From positions 9,270,001 to 9,334,000 of the forward strand of contig NZ_CP127294.1 in assembly GCF_030285625.1 (NCBI RefSeq): 64,000 nucleotides of DNA, given 5' to 3'. Shown in pieces: positions 32,822 through 41,852 of this stretch. This stretch comes from Amycolatopsis sp. 2-15 (lineage in GTDB: Bacteria; Actinomycetota; Actinomycetes; Mycobacteriales; Pseudonocardiaceae). The notes under the pieces were generated by a model. That model was given only the letters and a program-made list of their open reading frames with translations, did no database searches and was not told the DNA's origin. Position 1 is the first letter of the stretch. Each line of letters opens with the position of its first letter. The translations under genes and the position numbers were made by a program.

Positions 32822-33520
32822 GTGCGAAGTCATCTTAACACCCAGACCCCCCTGGCCCACGAGGTTCTGTGCGCCGTCCTGCAAGTGCGCTCGGACACAC
32901 TGCGCGTGCTCCTGTGGCAGCGCGCGCTCGACCCGCACCTGGGCCGCTGGTCGCTCCCCGGCGGCCGGCTGCGCCCCGACGAGGACGTCGAAACCTCGAT
33001 CCGCCGCCAGCTCGCGGAGAAGGTCGACGTGCGCCAGCTCAAGCACGTGGAGCAGCTATCGGTCTTCAGCGCGCCCGACCGCGTGCCGGGACCGCGGGTG
33101 GTCGCCACGGCGTTCCTGGGCCTCGTGCCATCGGACGTCGATCCGGAGGTGCCCGAGGACACCCAGTGGCACGACGTGACCGCGCTGCCGCGCACCGCGT
33201 TCGACCACGAAGCCATCGTGCTGCGCGCCCGCGACCGGCTGCGCTCGAAGCTCAGCTACACCAACCTCGGCTTCGCCCTGGCGCCCGAGCAGTTCACGAT
33301 CTCCGCCCTGCGCGGGCTCTACTCCGCCGCACTGGGCTACCGGGTGTCCGCGACGAACCTGCAGCGCGTGCTGTCACGCCGGGGACTCCTCGTGCCCACC
33401 GGGGACACCGCGTCACCCGGTCGGGCCGGCGGGCGCCCGGCGGCGCTGTTCTCCTTCGCGGGCAAAGGGATGCAGATCACGGACCCGTTCGCAGTCCTCA
33501 AGCCGCCGCCGAAAAGGTGA
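32822..33520 (+). CDS. nrtR: NrtR family Nudix-domain transcriptional regulator of NAD synthesis
   Basis: A 232-residue protein with an N-terminal Nudix-like domain (about 10-150) and a C-terminal winged helix (about 155-232, [25 protein letters not shown]). The Nudix box is degenerate ([20 protein letters not shown], then KV), with catalytic Glu positions of REUXEE replaced by Gln and Lys, as in NrtR sensors that bind ADP-ribose without strong hydrolysis. The GTG start directly follows a perfect palindrome in the divergent nadA promoter. The same gene pair occurs beside nadABC in mycobacteria. Confidence 0.93.
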   Translation: MRSHLNTQTPLAHEVLCAVLQVRSDTLRVLLWQRALDPHLGRWSLPGGRLRPDEDVETSIRRQLAEKVDVRQLKHVEQLSVFSAPDRVPGPRVVATAFLGLVPSDVDPEVPEDTQWHDVTALPRTAFDHEAIVLRARDRLRSKLSYTNLGFALAPEQFTISALRGLYSAALGYRVSATNLQRVLSRRGLLVPTGDTASPGRAGGRPAALFSFAGKGMQITDPFAVLKPPPKR

Positions 33521-33547
33521 CGGACTGCGAGCGTGCCCCCTTACCCG

Positions 33548-33553
33548 TACGGT
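33548..33553 (+). promoter_or_regulatory. -10 element of a probable leaderless gene
   Basis: TACGGT is followed by six bases and the GTG at 33560, so transcription would begin at or next to the start codon. This supports that start over the GTG at 33533. Confidence 0.4.
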
Positions 33554-33559
33554 GGACGC

Positions 33560-34282
33560 GTGACCGAGCCGGAGCAGGAGCAGAACCCCAGCGGGACAGC
33601 GACACTGCCGTTGTTCCCGCTGCAGACCGTGCTGCTCCCCGGTACGCATCTGCCGTTGCACATCTTCGAACCGCGCTACCGACAGCTGACCGCGGACCTC
33701 GTGGGCGGCGCCGTGCCGGGTCGGGAATTCGGTGTGGTCGCGCTGCGCGCCCCGCTCGTGCGGGAGGTACGTGGTCTGGACCATGTGTACGACGTGGGCT
33801 GCAGCACCGTGCTGCGCGAAGCGAAACGGCTGCCGGACGGGCGCTACGACGTGGTCACCAAGGCCGCCCGCCGCTTCCGCCTGCGCGAGCTCGACTGCAC
33901 CTCGGCGCCCTACCTGATGGGCGTGGTCGACTGGTTGCCCGACGACGCCGTGCCCGCCAGCGCGGCCGAACCCGCGCAGCGCCTCGGCGAGGTCGCGCGG
34001 GCCGCCCACCGGCGTTACTGCGAGGCCGCGTGGCACGACGACGACTGGAACACGCCGGACGACAACGCCGACGTGAACGAGCTGGCCTACCAGCTCGCCG
34101 CCGACTGCCTGCTGCCCCTGGAAGACCGCCAGCTGCTGCTGGAGGAGACGCACCCGTTGCGGCGCCTGCGCATCGTCTGCCGGCTGCTCACGCGCGAGAC
34201 GTGGTTCCTGGACACGCTCAGCGCCGTGCCGCTGCCGCCGACCGAGTTCGCCGACTTCTCGAAGCCGGCCAACCTCAACTAG
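33560..34282 (+). CDS. LON peptidase substrate-binding (N-terminal) domain protein
   Basis: A 240-residue protein consisting of the Lon N-terminal substrate-binding domain alone, with no ATPase or protease part. The opening LPLFPLQTVLLPGTHLPLHIFEPRYRQL is characteristic. The helical C-terminal part (LAYQLAADCLLPLEDRQLLLEE) completes the fold. Its role is unknown; stand-alone forms are widespread in actinobacteria. The GTG 33560 start is preferred because of the adjacent -10; GTG 33533 would add nine residues. It stands 39 bp after nrtR. Confidence 0.85.
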   Translation: MTEPEQEQNPSGTATLPLFPLQTVLLPGTHLPLHIFEPRYRQLTADLVGGAVPGREFGVVALRAPLVREVRGLDHVYDVGCSTVLREAKRLPDGRYDVVTKAARRFRLRELDCTSAPYLMGVVDWLPDDAVPASAAEPAQRLGEVARAAHRRYCEAAWHDDDWNTPDDNADVNELAYQLAADCLLPLEDRQLLLEETHPLRRLRIVCRLLTRETWFLDTLSAVPLPPTEFADFSKPANLN

Positions 34283-34297
34283 CCGCGACCCAAAGCC

Positions 34298-34903
34298 TCA
34301 GCCGAGGCGGCGGCCGAGATCCTCGCGCCCGTTCCAGGCCGCGAGCAGCGCGTAGACGAGCGAGGTCATCAACGGGGCCGCCACCCAGATCCACCCGGAC
34401 TCCAGCTGCGGCGCCGCCGAGATCACCGCGCCCAGCGCGGGCGCCGTGTCGATGGCGTACTTCGAGTTCACGAACGCCACGCCGATCTGCGTGCCGAGCC
34501 AGCCGGCCAGCGCGGCACCCGCGGCGGCGGCCACGAAAACGACCGGGCCGCGGCGTTCACGCATCAGCCACACGATCACGCCGATCAGCAGCCCCGTGGC
34601 CAGCGCCAGGAAGCCGTAGATGGCGAGGTCATCGAACCGGTGCCAGCTCTCCAGCTCCAGCGGCACGCGCTGCCCGTCGGCGGTGACCACGCGCTCGCGC
34701 TGCGCTGGGGCCATCAGCGACCACAGCCAGCCGAGCGGGATGCCCAGCAGGCCCGCCGTCGACAGCACGCTCACCGCCGGCAGCAGGTCGGCCTTCACCA
34801 CGACCTTGGGCCGCGCCCGGTGCGGTGGGAAGAGGTTCGGCACCGACCAGGCGTCGGCCACGGCGGACGACCGGTGTGCTGCCTTGCCCGCGGAATCGAC
34901 CAC
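34298..34903 (-). CDS. DUF2567 membrane protein (biotin-locus associated)
   Basis: A 201-residue protein with about four hydrophobic segments (LLPAVSVLSTAGLLGIPLGW, DLAIYGFLALATGLLIGVIV, VVFVAAAAGAALAGWL and WVAAPLMTSLVYALLAAW) of the DUF2567 family. It follows bsaP and bioB as in mycobacteria. GTG 34903 has a GGGAGGGAG site and its own promoter at 34936-34963; a TTG at 34963 overlapping the bsaP stop would give 221 residues, so the start is uncertain. The function is unknown. Confidence 0.8.
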   Translation of the reverse strand: MVDSAGKAAHRSSAVADAWSVPNLFPPHRARPKVVVKADLLPAVSVLSTAGLLGIPLGWLWSLMAPAQRERVVTADGQRVPLELESWHRFDDLAIYGFLALATGLLIGVIVWLMRERRGPVVFVAAAAGAALAGWLGTQIGVAFVNSKYAIDTAPALGAVISAAPQLESGWIWVAAPLMTSLVYALLAAWNGREDLGRRLG

Positions 34904-34935
34904 CCCGGACTCCCTCCCTGCGTTTGTGCGGACCG

Positions 34936-34963
34936 AGCGTAACCGGTCAGCACCCGCGGTCAA
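34936..34963 (-). promoter_or_regulatory. Predicted promoter of the DUF2567 gene
   Basis: On the minus strand TTGACC (34963-34958) and TACGCT (34941-34936) are separated by 16 bp, overlapping the end of bsaP. It supports separate transcription of the membrane protein from a start at 34903. Confidence 0.5.
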
Positions 34964-35166
34964 CCACTGGCGGTCTCGCCGTGCCGGCTGCAGCGCGCCG
35001 TCCAGCCGACGGGCGTCACCTGCACCACCATCCGGCGGGCGCAGAACACGCAGAACCGCGGGGGTTCGAGCGCCGTGCGCGGGTTGTGGCAGGCGTCGTG
35101 ATCGGCGCCGCCGGGCGACGCCTGTCCACAGTGGACGCAGTAGGCGGGTGGGTCAGAGGCTGTCAC
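34960..35166 (-). CDS. bsaP: Biotin synthase auxiliary protein
   Basis: A 68-residue Cys-rich protein. It reads [21 protein letters not shown], then [14 protein letters not shown], with two CxxC pairs plus further Cys and His residues suited to metal or cluster binding. The length, Cys pattern and 14-bp overlap with the 3' end of bioB match the mycobacterial auxiliary protein reported to be needed for biotin synthase activity. GTG start at 35166. The overlap suggests tight translational coupling with BioB. Confidence 0.85.
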   Translation of the reverse strand: MTASDPPAYCVHCGQASPGGADHDACHNPRTALEPPRFCVFCARRMVVQVTPVGWTARCSRHGETASG

Positions 35167-36178
35167 TGAGGGCCTTGACCGGCATCTTCAGCTCGTCGAG
35201 CATCTTCAGGTCCGCGCTCGCGGGCCGGCCGAGGTTCGTCAGGTAGTTGCCGACGATGATCGCGTTGATCCCGCCCAGCATGCCCTGCTCCGCGCCCAGG
35301 TCGCCCAGGGTCAGCTCGCGGCCGCCGGCGAAGCGCAGCATCGTGCGCGGCATGGCGAGCCGGAACGCCGCGACCGTGCGCAGCGCGTCCTTGCCCTCGA
35401 CGATCTCGAAGTTCTCGTACGGCGTGCCCGGCTGCGGGATGAGGAAGTTCATCGGCACCTCGTGCGGGCTCAGCTCGGCGAGCTGCACGGCGAACTCCGC
35501 GCGCTGCTCGACGGTCTCCCCCATGCCGATGATGCCGCCGCAGCAGACCTCCATGCCGGCCTCGGCGACCATCCGCAGGGTGTCCCAGCGCTCTTCCCAC
35601 GAGTGCGTGGTCACGACGTCGGGGAAGTGCGAGCGCGCCGTCTCGAGGTTGTGGTTGTAGCGGTGCACGCCCATCTCGACGAGCTCGTCGACCTGCTCCT
35701 GGGTGAGCATGCCGAGCGAACACGCGATCTGGATGTCGTTGCCGTCGGCACGGATCGCCTGCACGCCCTCACGGACCTGCGACAGCAGCCGCTTGTCCGG
35801 ACCGCGCACGGCGGCGACGATGCAGAACTCGGTCGCACCCGTCTCGGCGGTCTGGCGCGCGGCCTTGACCAGGCCCGGGATGTCCAGCCAGGCCGAGCGC
35901 ACCGGCGACGGGAAGCGCCCCGACTGCGAGCAGAAATGGCAGTCCTCGGGGCAGCCACCGGTCTTGAGGCTCACGATGCCCTCGACCTCGACCTCCGGGC
36001 CGCACCAGCGCATGCGCACCTCGTGCGCGAGCTGCAAAGCCTCGCCGAGCCGTTCGTCGGGCAGCCGGAGCACGGCCAGCACCTGTTCCTCGGACAATCC
36101 GACCCCGCGCTCGAGCACCTGCTCGCGCGCGACGGCCAGCACGTCCGCGGTCTCCGGCTTTCCCGCCACTGCGGTCAC
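35153..36178 (-). CDS. bioB: Biotin synthase
   Basis: A 341-residue radical-SAM enzyme that inserts sulfur into dethiobiotin. The radical-SAM cluster motif C-x3-C-x2-C is in [14 protein letters not shown], followed by the family segments [44 protein letters not shown] and [11 protein letters not shown]. The GTG at 36178 has a CAGGAGA site at good spacing. It is followed by bsaP and preceded by bioD 84 bp upstream on the same strand. No riboswitch-like leader was seen. Confidence 0.97.
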   Translation of the reverse strand: MTAVAGKPETADVLAVAREQVLERGVGLSEEQVLAVLRLPDERLGEALQLAHEVRMRWCGPEVEVEGIVSLKTGGCPEDCHFCSQSGRFPSPVRSAWLDIPGLVKAARQTAETGATEFCIVAAVRGPDKRLLSQVREGVQAIRADGNDIQIACSLGMLTQEQVDELVEMGVHRYNHNLETARSHFPDVVTTHSWEERWDTLRMVAEAGMEVCCGGIIGMGETVEQRAEFAVQLAELSPHEVPMNFLIPQPGTPYENFEIVEGKDALRTVAAFRLAMPRTMLRFAGGRELTLGDLGAEQGMLGGINAIIVGNYLTNLGRPASADLKMLDELKMPVKALSDSL

Positions 36179-36262
36179 GACGTCTCCTGTCTGTCGGGGT
36201 ACTGCACGGGCGCGCTCTTCGTCATGGTGCCCGAGAGCCCGCCCCACGGGCTGCGACGCCCG

Positions 36263-36988
36263 TCACTTATTCGCGGAAGCGGCCCGGGTGAAAGCCTCGG
36301 GGTCGAACTCCCCGCCGAACCACGGCGAGAGCCCGGCGCGCGCCCGTTCCACGAACGTATCGTGATCCGTCGCCGCCAGCCCCCCGGGCAGCACCCCGAG
36401 CAGGGGTGCCCCGGCCGCATTGGGCAGGTCGCGCAGGTTTTCCACGGACGCGAGATCCGGCTCGGCCGGCCACGCGCCGACCATCACGCCCGCGACGTTG
36501 AGCCCGCGCCGCGTGGCGACCTCCGCGGTCAGCGCCGTCGCGTTGAGCGTGCCGAGGCCCGGCTGGGCGACGATCACGATCAGCGCGCCCAGCGCCCACG
36601 CGACATCGGCCAGCCCGCTGCCGTCGGCGTCGAAGCGCACCAGCAGGCCGCCGGCGCCTTCCACGAGCGTGAGGTCGTGCTCGGCGTCGAGTGCGGTGGC
36701 AGCGGCCGCGATCTCGCCCGGGCCCAGCGTCGGCAGGCCGCTGCGCCGCGCCGCAGCCTCCGGGGAGAGCGGGTCGGGGTAGCGCCGCAGCTCACGCGTG
36801 GTCACGCCCTTGCCGGCCAGGCGCACGACCTCGTCGAGATCTCCCGCCTCGCCGGGCGCGACCCCGGTCTGGGCCGGTTTGAGCACCGCGACGCGCTGCC
36901 CTTGCCCGAGCGCCAGCGCCGCGATCGCCGCCGTGGTGATCGTTTTGCCGACCTCGGTCCCGGTCCCCGTCATCACCAGCATGGTCAC
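36263..36988 (-). CDS. bioD: Dethiobiotin synthetase
   Basis: A 241-residue ATP-dependent enzyme that closes the ureido ring of dethiobiotin from DAPA and CO2. The P-loop is VMTGTGTEVGKTITTAAI; LKPAQTGV and LVEGAGGLLV are the other signature segments. The GTG at 36988 follows a -10-like TAAGTT by eight bases, so the message may be leaderless; an ATG two codons later is the alternative. It is on the same strand as bioB and 51 bp from the first SulP-carbonic anhydrase gene. Confidence 0.95.
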   Translation of the reverse strand: MTMLVMTGTGTEVGKTITTAAIAALALGQGQRVAVLKPAQTGVAPGEAGDLDEVVRLAGKGVTTRELRRYPDPLSPEAAARRSGLPTLGPGEIAAAATALDAEHDLTLVEGAGGLLVRFDADGSGLADVAWALGALIVIVAQPGLGTLNATALTAEVATRRGLNVAGVMVGAWPAEPDLASVENLRDLPNAAGAPLLGVLPGGLAATDHDTFVERARAGLSPWFGGEFDPEAFTRAASANK

Positions 36989-36996
36989 GGGCCATC

Positions 36997-37002
36997 AACT
37001 TA
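36997..37002 (-). promoter_or_regulatory. -10 element before bioD (probable leaderless message)
   Basis: TAAGTT on the minus strand ends eight bases before the GTG at 36988. Confidence 0.35.
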
Positions 37003-37039
37003 GTCACCCGTACCCGGTACGCACCACGTCCGGGTGGGA

Positions 37040-39214
37040 TCACCCACGATGTGGGGTGACCGGTGTCCCCGCCGCCACGAACGCGCCCGCCACCGGGTCG
37101 GACAGGTAGACCTGCGCCGCGCCGACGTCGAAGTACAGGCCGGTGAGCAGCAGCTCGCCGCGGGCTTCGGCCTCGGCGACCAGCGGATACGCGCGCAGGT
37201 GGTCGAGCTGCTGCAGCACGTTGTGCAGGGCCAGGCGGTCGGGTTGGCGGGCGGGAAGCTCACCGCCGAGCGTGACCGGGCCGCGGCGGCTCAGGCTGGG
37301 CTCCGCGTGGCGCAGCCAGCCCTCCAGCGCCGTGCCGGCCGGCGGCCCGTCGGCGAGCGCGCCCATCGCGCCGCACGAGGAGTGCCCGCACACCACGATC
37401 TCGCGCACGTGCAGCACCCCCACGGCGTATTCGACGGCGGCGTTCATCGACGGGTCGGCCTGCGCGGGCGGCACGAGGTTGCCGATGTTGCGCACGGTGA
37501 ACAGGTCACCCGGGCCGGACGTGGTGATCAGGTTGGGCACGATGCGCGAGTCGCCACAGGTGATGAACAGCGTGTGCGGGCGCTGGCCGTCGGCGAGGCC
37601 CGAGAGCGTCTCCTTCAGCAGCGGCGCGGCCCGGCGCTGGAACTCCGTGGCCCCGCGGTGGGTCCGCTGGCCGGGCAGGCGGACGTCGACCGCCTGCCAG
37701 GCGGACCACGGCGCAAGCCAGCGCGGCACGGCGCCGGCCGCCGCTGTGCGCCGCAGTGTCGGGGTGCCCTCCTTGCCCTTGCCGAACCACGGGTGGCCGA
37801 CCTCGTCGACGACCACGGTGCCGCCGGCCCGTTCGTGGGCCTGCTGCCAGCTCGACAGGCTTTCGAAGGCGGCGTGGTCGAGGTAGTCGGCGACGAGCTC
37901 GAGCTTCACGACCGTGCCGGGCGGGACAGCCCCGAGCACCTTCGACAGGCGCGGGACGGACAGGAACGTGAGCACGCCTTCCACGACCACGCGCCACTCG
38001 TCGCCGTCGCGCTCGGCGTGAACGCCGGACCACACTGTGCGGCGCAGCATGAGGGCCACCGCCAGCACGATCCCCGCGAGCACGCCGGTCAGCAGGTCGA
38101 AGGCGACTACACCGGCGAGCGTCACGAGGTAGAGCGCGAGGTCGCCGTGGCGCAGGACTTGCCTGAGGTGACCGGGGTTCACGAGCTTCACCCCGACGTG
38201 CACGAGCAGGCCGGCGAGCGCGGCCAGCGGGATGTTCTCGATCAGCCCGGCCAGCGCCACCACGAAGACCAGTACCCACACGCCGTGCAGCACGGCGGAC
38301 GCCCGGGTCTTGGCGCCCGCGGCGACGTTGGTGGAGCTGCGCACGATCACGCCCGTCACGGGCAGACCGCCGAGCGCGCCGGACACCAGGTTGGCCGCGC
38401 CCTGGCCCACGAGCTCGCGGTCGAGGTTCGCGCGCGGGCCGGTGTGCAGCTTGTCCACGGCGACGGCCGAGAGCAGGCTTTCGACGCTCGCGATCAACGC
38501 GATGGTCACCGCCGCGAGCACGACGTCGGTCCAGCCGTCGCCGGGCAGCTGCGGCGCGAAGCGGATTTGCAGCAGGTCTCCGGGCAGCTCCACGCGCGGC
38601 AGCGTCATGCCGGCGACGAGCGAGATCACCGTGGCCACCGCGATCGCGGCGAGCGGCCCCGGCACCTTGCGCACGGCGGCGGGCAGGCGCGGCCAGACCA
38701 CGAGGATCACGATGGTGAGCAGCCCGATCACGGCCGCCGCGTCGTGATGGGCCACGACCTGCGCGGGCAGCTCGGCGATGTTCTCCAGCGCGGAGCTCTG
38801 CGCGTTCCCGCCGAGCACCACGTGGAGCTGGCCCAGCACGATCGTCACCCCGATGCCGGCGAGCATCCCGTGCACGATGGCCGGCGAGATCGCCAGCGCC
38901 ACCCGCGCGATGCGGCTCAGGCCCAGCAGCACCTGCAGCGCACCGGCGAGCACGGTGATCAGGCACGTGACGGCCCACCCGAAGGTGGCGATCGTCTCGG
39001 CCATGATCACGGTCAGCCCGGCCGCGGGCCCGCTGACCTGCAGCGGCGAGCCACCGAGCAGGCCGGCGACCACACCCCCGACCACAGCGGCGATCAGTCC
39101 GGCGACGAGCGGAGCCCCGGACGCGAGCGCGATGCCCAGCGACAGCGGCACAGCGACGAGGAAGACCACGAGCGAGGCGGGCACGTCGTGGCGAAGCACG
39201 GCAAGTCGGCTCAT
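37040..39214 (-). CDS. SulP anion transporter fused to beta-carbonic anhydrase (copy 1)
   Basis: A 724-residue fusion. Residues about 1-385 form the SulP membrane domain (start MSRLAVLRHDVPASLVVFLVAVPLSLG; core GGLPVTGVIVRSSTN). A STAS-like domain lies at about 400-480 (VVEGVLTFLSVPRLSKVLG). The C-terminal beta-class carbonic anhydrase (about 525-724) has the zinc ligands and Asp-Arg dyad in FITCGDSRIVPN and VVCGHSSCGAMGAL. Such fusions are thought to move bicarbonate and interconvert it with CO2. A GTG at 39220 would add two residues. It is paralogous to the next upstream gene. Confidence 0.95.
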   Translation of the reverse strand: MSRLAVLRHDVPASLVVFLVAVPLSLGIALASGAPLVAGLIAAVVGGVVAGLLGGSPLQVSGPAAGLTVIMAETIATFGWAVTCLITVLAGALQVLLGLSRIARVALAISPAIVHGMLAGIGVTIVLGQLHVVLGGNAQSSALENIAELPAQVVAHHDAAAVIGLLTIVILVVWPRLPAAVRKVPGPLAAIAVATVISLVAGMTLPRVELPGDLLQIRFAPQLPGDGWTDVVLAAVTIALIASVESLLSAVAVDKLHTGPRANLDRELVGQGAANLVSGALGGLPVTGVIVRSSTNVAAGAKTRASAVLHGVWVLVFVVALAGLIENIPLAALAGLLVHVGVKLVNPGHLRQVLRHGDLALYLVTLAGVVAFDLLTGVLAGIVLAVALMLRRTVWSGVHAERDGDEWRVVVEGVLTFLSVPRLSKVLGAVPPGTVVKLELVADYLDHAAFESLSSWQQAHERAGGTVVVDEVGHPWFGKGKEGTPTLRRTAAAGAVPRWLAPWSAWQAVDVRLPGQRTHRGATEFQRRAAPLLKETLSGLADGQRPHTLFITCGDSRIVPNLITTSGPGDLFTVRNIGNLVPPAQADPSMNAAVEYAVGVLHVREIVVCGHSSCGAMGALADGPPAGTALEGWLRHAEPSLSRRGPVTLGGELPARQPDRLALHNVLQQLDHLRAYPLVAEAEARGELLLTGLYFDVGAAQVYLSDPVAGAFVAAGTPVTPHRG

Positions 39215-39317
39215 GATCACCAGGTAACCCGAATGTGGGTGAAATGTCCGCTATGTCCCACCTGATGGCATGAATTTTTATCGGACACCCCACTTTCGGG
39301 TTGCGCGGGCTCGACCA

Positions 39318-39347
39318 CTGGGCCGGTGCGGACGCGCACCGGCCCAG
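39318..39347 (-). terminator. Hairpin terminator after SulP-carbonic anhydrase copy 2
   Basis: Perfect 13-bp stem (39318-39330 and 39335-39347, arm CTGGGCCGGTGCG) with a GACG loop, 17 bp downstream of the copy 2 stop on the minus strand. There is no U-tract, as is common in actinobacteria. Confidence 0.65.
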
Positions 39348-39364
39348 CCGGTCGATGGCCCCCG

Positions 39365-41623
39365 TCAGTGCACCGTCGAGCCCGCCGGGACGAAGCCGCG
39401 GCGAGTGGCGTCCAGCAGGGAGACCTGGGCGGCGCCGACGTCGAAGTACATGCCCGTCAGCGTCAGATCGCCGGCGGCCAGGGCGTCGGCCACGACCGGG
39501 TGGGTGCGGAGGTGGTCGAGCTGCTGGACGACGTTGTGCAGCGCCAGCTGGTCGCACTCGGCGGGCGGGCGGCGGCCGTCGAGCAGCAAAGCCGCCTCCG
39601 AAGCGCGGCGACGGAGGGTGGGTTCGCCGTGGCGCAGCCAGTCGCCGAGGCGGGTGAGGCCCTCGGGCGCCTGTCCGAGGAGCGCCTTCATCGCGCCGCA
39701 CGAGGAGTGGCCGCACACCACGATCTCGGGCACCTTCAAAACGCCCACGGCGTACTCGACGGCCGCGCCCACCGAGGAGTCGGTGCCATCACCGGCCGCC
39801 GGCACCAGGTTGCCGATGTTGCGCACGGCGAACAGGTCACCGGGGCCCGACGTGGTGATCAGGTTGGGCACGATCCGCGCGTCGCCGCAGGTGATGAAGA
39901 GCGTGTGCGGCTGCTGGCCGTGCGCGAGGCCGCTGAGGGTGTCGCGCAGCAGCGGGGCGGTGCGGCGCTGGAACTCCGACGCGCCACGGGACAGCGGCGA
40001 GGCGCCGTCGCGTGGCCCGGGCAGCGAAACGTGCTCGGCCTGCCACTGCGACCACGGCGCCAGCCACCGCGGCAGCACGCGTGCCGCGAGGCTGCGCCGC
40101 ACGGTGGGCTCGCCGGAGCTGCCGCGGCCGTACCAGGGGTGCCCGATCTCGTCGACGGTCACCGTGCCGCCCGCCTTCACGTGCGCTTGCTGCCAGCCGC
40201 GCAGGCAGTCGAACGCCGCGTGGTCGAGGTAGTCCACGAGCAGCTCCAGCGTCACGTCGGCGCGCTCGGGCACGTCGGCGAGCACCTTGGTCAGGCGGGG
40301 CACGGAAAGGAACGTGAGCGCGCCCTCGATCACCACGCGCGTACCGCGCTCGTCCGCCTCCACGTGCACGCCGGAGTGCACCATCCGCCGCAGCATGAAC
40401 GCGAGCGCCAGCAGCACCCCGGCCGCGACGCCGGTCAGCAGATTCACGAACACCGCGCCGACGAGCGTCACCACATACACGGCGAGATCGCCGTGGCGCA
40501 GCACTTCCTTGAGCGCCGGGAGGTTCACGAGCTTCGCACCCACGTACACGAGCAGCCCGGCCAGTGCGGCGAGCGGGATGAAGCGCAGCACTCCGGTGAG
40601 CAGCAGGCAGAACCCGAGGATCCAGCAGGAATGCAGCAGCGCCGACGCCCGGGTCTTCGCGCCCGCCTCGTAGTTGGTCATGGTCCGCACGATCACGCCG
40701 GTCACGGGCAGCCCGCCGAGGACGCCGGACACGACGTTGCCGGCGCCCTGGCCGATGAGCTCGCGGTTGAGGTCCGTGCGGCGCCCGCCGCGCAGCTTGT
40801 CGACGGACACGGCGGAAAGCAGGCTCTCCAGGCTCGCGATGAGCGCGACCGTGACGGCCGCGAACGCCACGCCGCTCCAGCCGCCCGAGGGCAGCTGTGG
40901 CACAAACCCGAACGACGGCAGCGCAGCCGGCAGGTCCACGCGCGGCAACGACATCCCGGCGGCGACGGACAGCCCCGTCGCGACCGTGACGGCGGCCAGC
41001 GGCCCCGGCACCTTCCGCACCGGCGCCGGCACCTTCGGCCACACCAGCAGGATCGCGACGGTGAGGACGCCGATCAGCACGGCCTGGTCGTGGTGGCCGA
41101 CGATCTGCCCGGGCAGCGCCGCGAAGTTCGCGAGCGCGGAGCCCTGGGCCCGGCCGCCGAGCACCACGTGGAGCTGGCCGAGCACGATCGTCACGCCGAT
41201 GCCGGCCAGCAGGCCGTGGACGATCGCGGGCGAGATGGCCAGTGCCGCGCGAGCGAAGCGCAGGAGCCCGAAGAGGATCTGCAGCAGGCCGGCGCCGACG
41301 GTCACCGCGCAGGTGACGGCCCAGCCGTAGGTGGCGATGGTGTCGGCGAGCACCACGGTCAGGGCCGCGGACGGCCCGCTGACCTGCAGGGCCGACCCGC
41401 CGAGCAGACTCGCGACCAGGCCGCCGACGACGGCGGAGACGAGGCCCGCGAGCAGGGGCGCGCCGACCGCGAGGGCGACGCCGAGGGAGAGTGGCACGGC
41501 CACGAGGAAAACGACCAGCGAGGCCGGCACGTCGTGGCGCAGGATGTTCTGGAGGGTCTCGTTGGCCTTGGTGCGGCGCGACGGGGGTCCGGTGTCGTGT
41601 TCTCCGCGAACGATCTCGATCAT
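39365..41623 (-). CDS. SulP anion transporter fused to beta-carbonic anhydrase (copy 2)
   Basis: A 752-residue paralogue of the downstream fusion, aligning over its whole length, with a longer N-terminus (MIEIVRGEHDTGPPSRRTKANE). It has the SulP domain (NILRHDVPASLVVFLVAVPL, then GGLPVTGVIVRTMTN), a STAS-like domain (VIEGALTFLSVPRLTKVLA) and a beta-carbonic anhydrase with FITCGDARIVPN and VVCGHSSCGAMKAL, so zinc ligands are intact. The ATG at 41623 has only a weak ribosome site. The substrate is probably bicarbonate; sulfate cannot be excluded from sequence. Confidence 0.95.
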   Translation of the reverse strand: MIEIVRGEHDTGPPSRRTKANETLQNILRHDVPASLVVFLVAVPLSLGVALAVGAPLLAGLVSAVVGGLVASLLGGSALQVSGPSAALTVVLADTIATYGWAVTCAVTVGAGLLQILFGLLRFARAALAISPAIVHGLLAGIGVTIVLGQLHVVLGGRAQGSALANFAALPGQIVGHHDQAVLIGVLTVAILLVWPKVPAPVRKVPGPLAAVTVATGLSVAAGMSLPRVDLPAALPSFGFVPQLPSGGWSGVAFAAVTVALIASLESLLSAVSVDKLRGGRRTDLNRELIGQGAGNVVSGVLGGLPVTGVIVRTMTNYEAGAKTRASALLHSCWILGFCLLLTGVLRFIPLAALAGLLVYVGAKLVNLPALKEVLRHGDLAVYVVTLVGAVFVNLLTGVAAGVLLALAFMLRRMVHSGVHVEADERGTRVVIEGALTFLSVPRLTKVLADVPERADVTLELLVDYLDHAAFDCLRGWQQAHVKAGGTVTVDEIGHPWYGRGSSGEPTVRRSLAARVLPRWLAPWSQWQAEHVSLPGPRDGASPLSRGASEFQRRTAPLLRDTLSGLAHGQQPHTLFITCGDARIVPNLITTSGPGDLFAVRNIGNLVPAAGDGTDSSVGAAVEYAVGVLKVPEIVVCGHSSCGAMKALLGQAPEGLTRLGDWLRHGEPTLRRRASEAALLLDGRRPPAECDQLALHNVVQQLDHLRTHPVVADALAAGDLTLTGMYFDVGAAQVSLLDATRRGFVPAGSTVH

Positions 41624-41852
41624 GGCGACAGGAAAGCGGAAAAAGATCGAAAAGTCCGCTACGCGAACGATCTTCGGGTTCGCTTGTGAACCGGAGAACT
41701 AGGACGTTCCCGGCAAAGCTCACCAATCAGTCAGACACTCATGAAGTGCCCCAGACCTGATCGCGTGGAAACCCCAGTCTTCCGGCGACTTTGCGTGACT
41801 CACGGTATACAGCCCGTGTCTTATGGCCGCGGTCACACCCAGCCGGGTGAAT

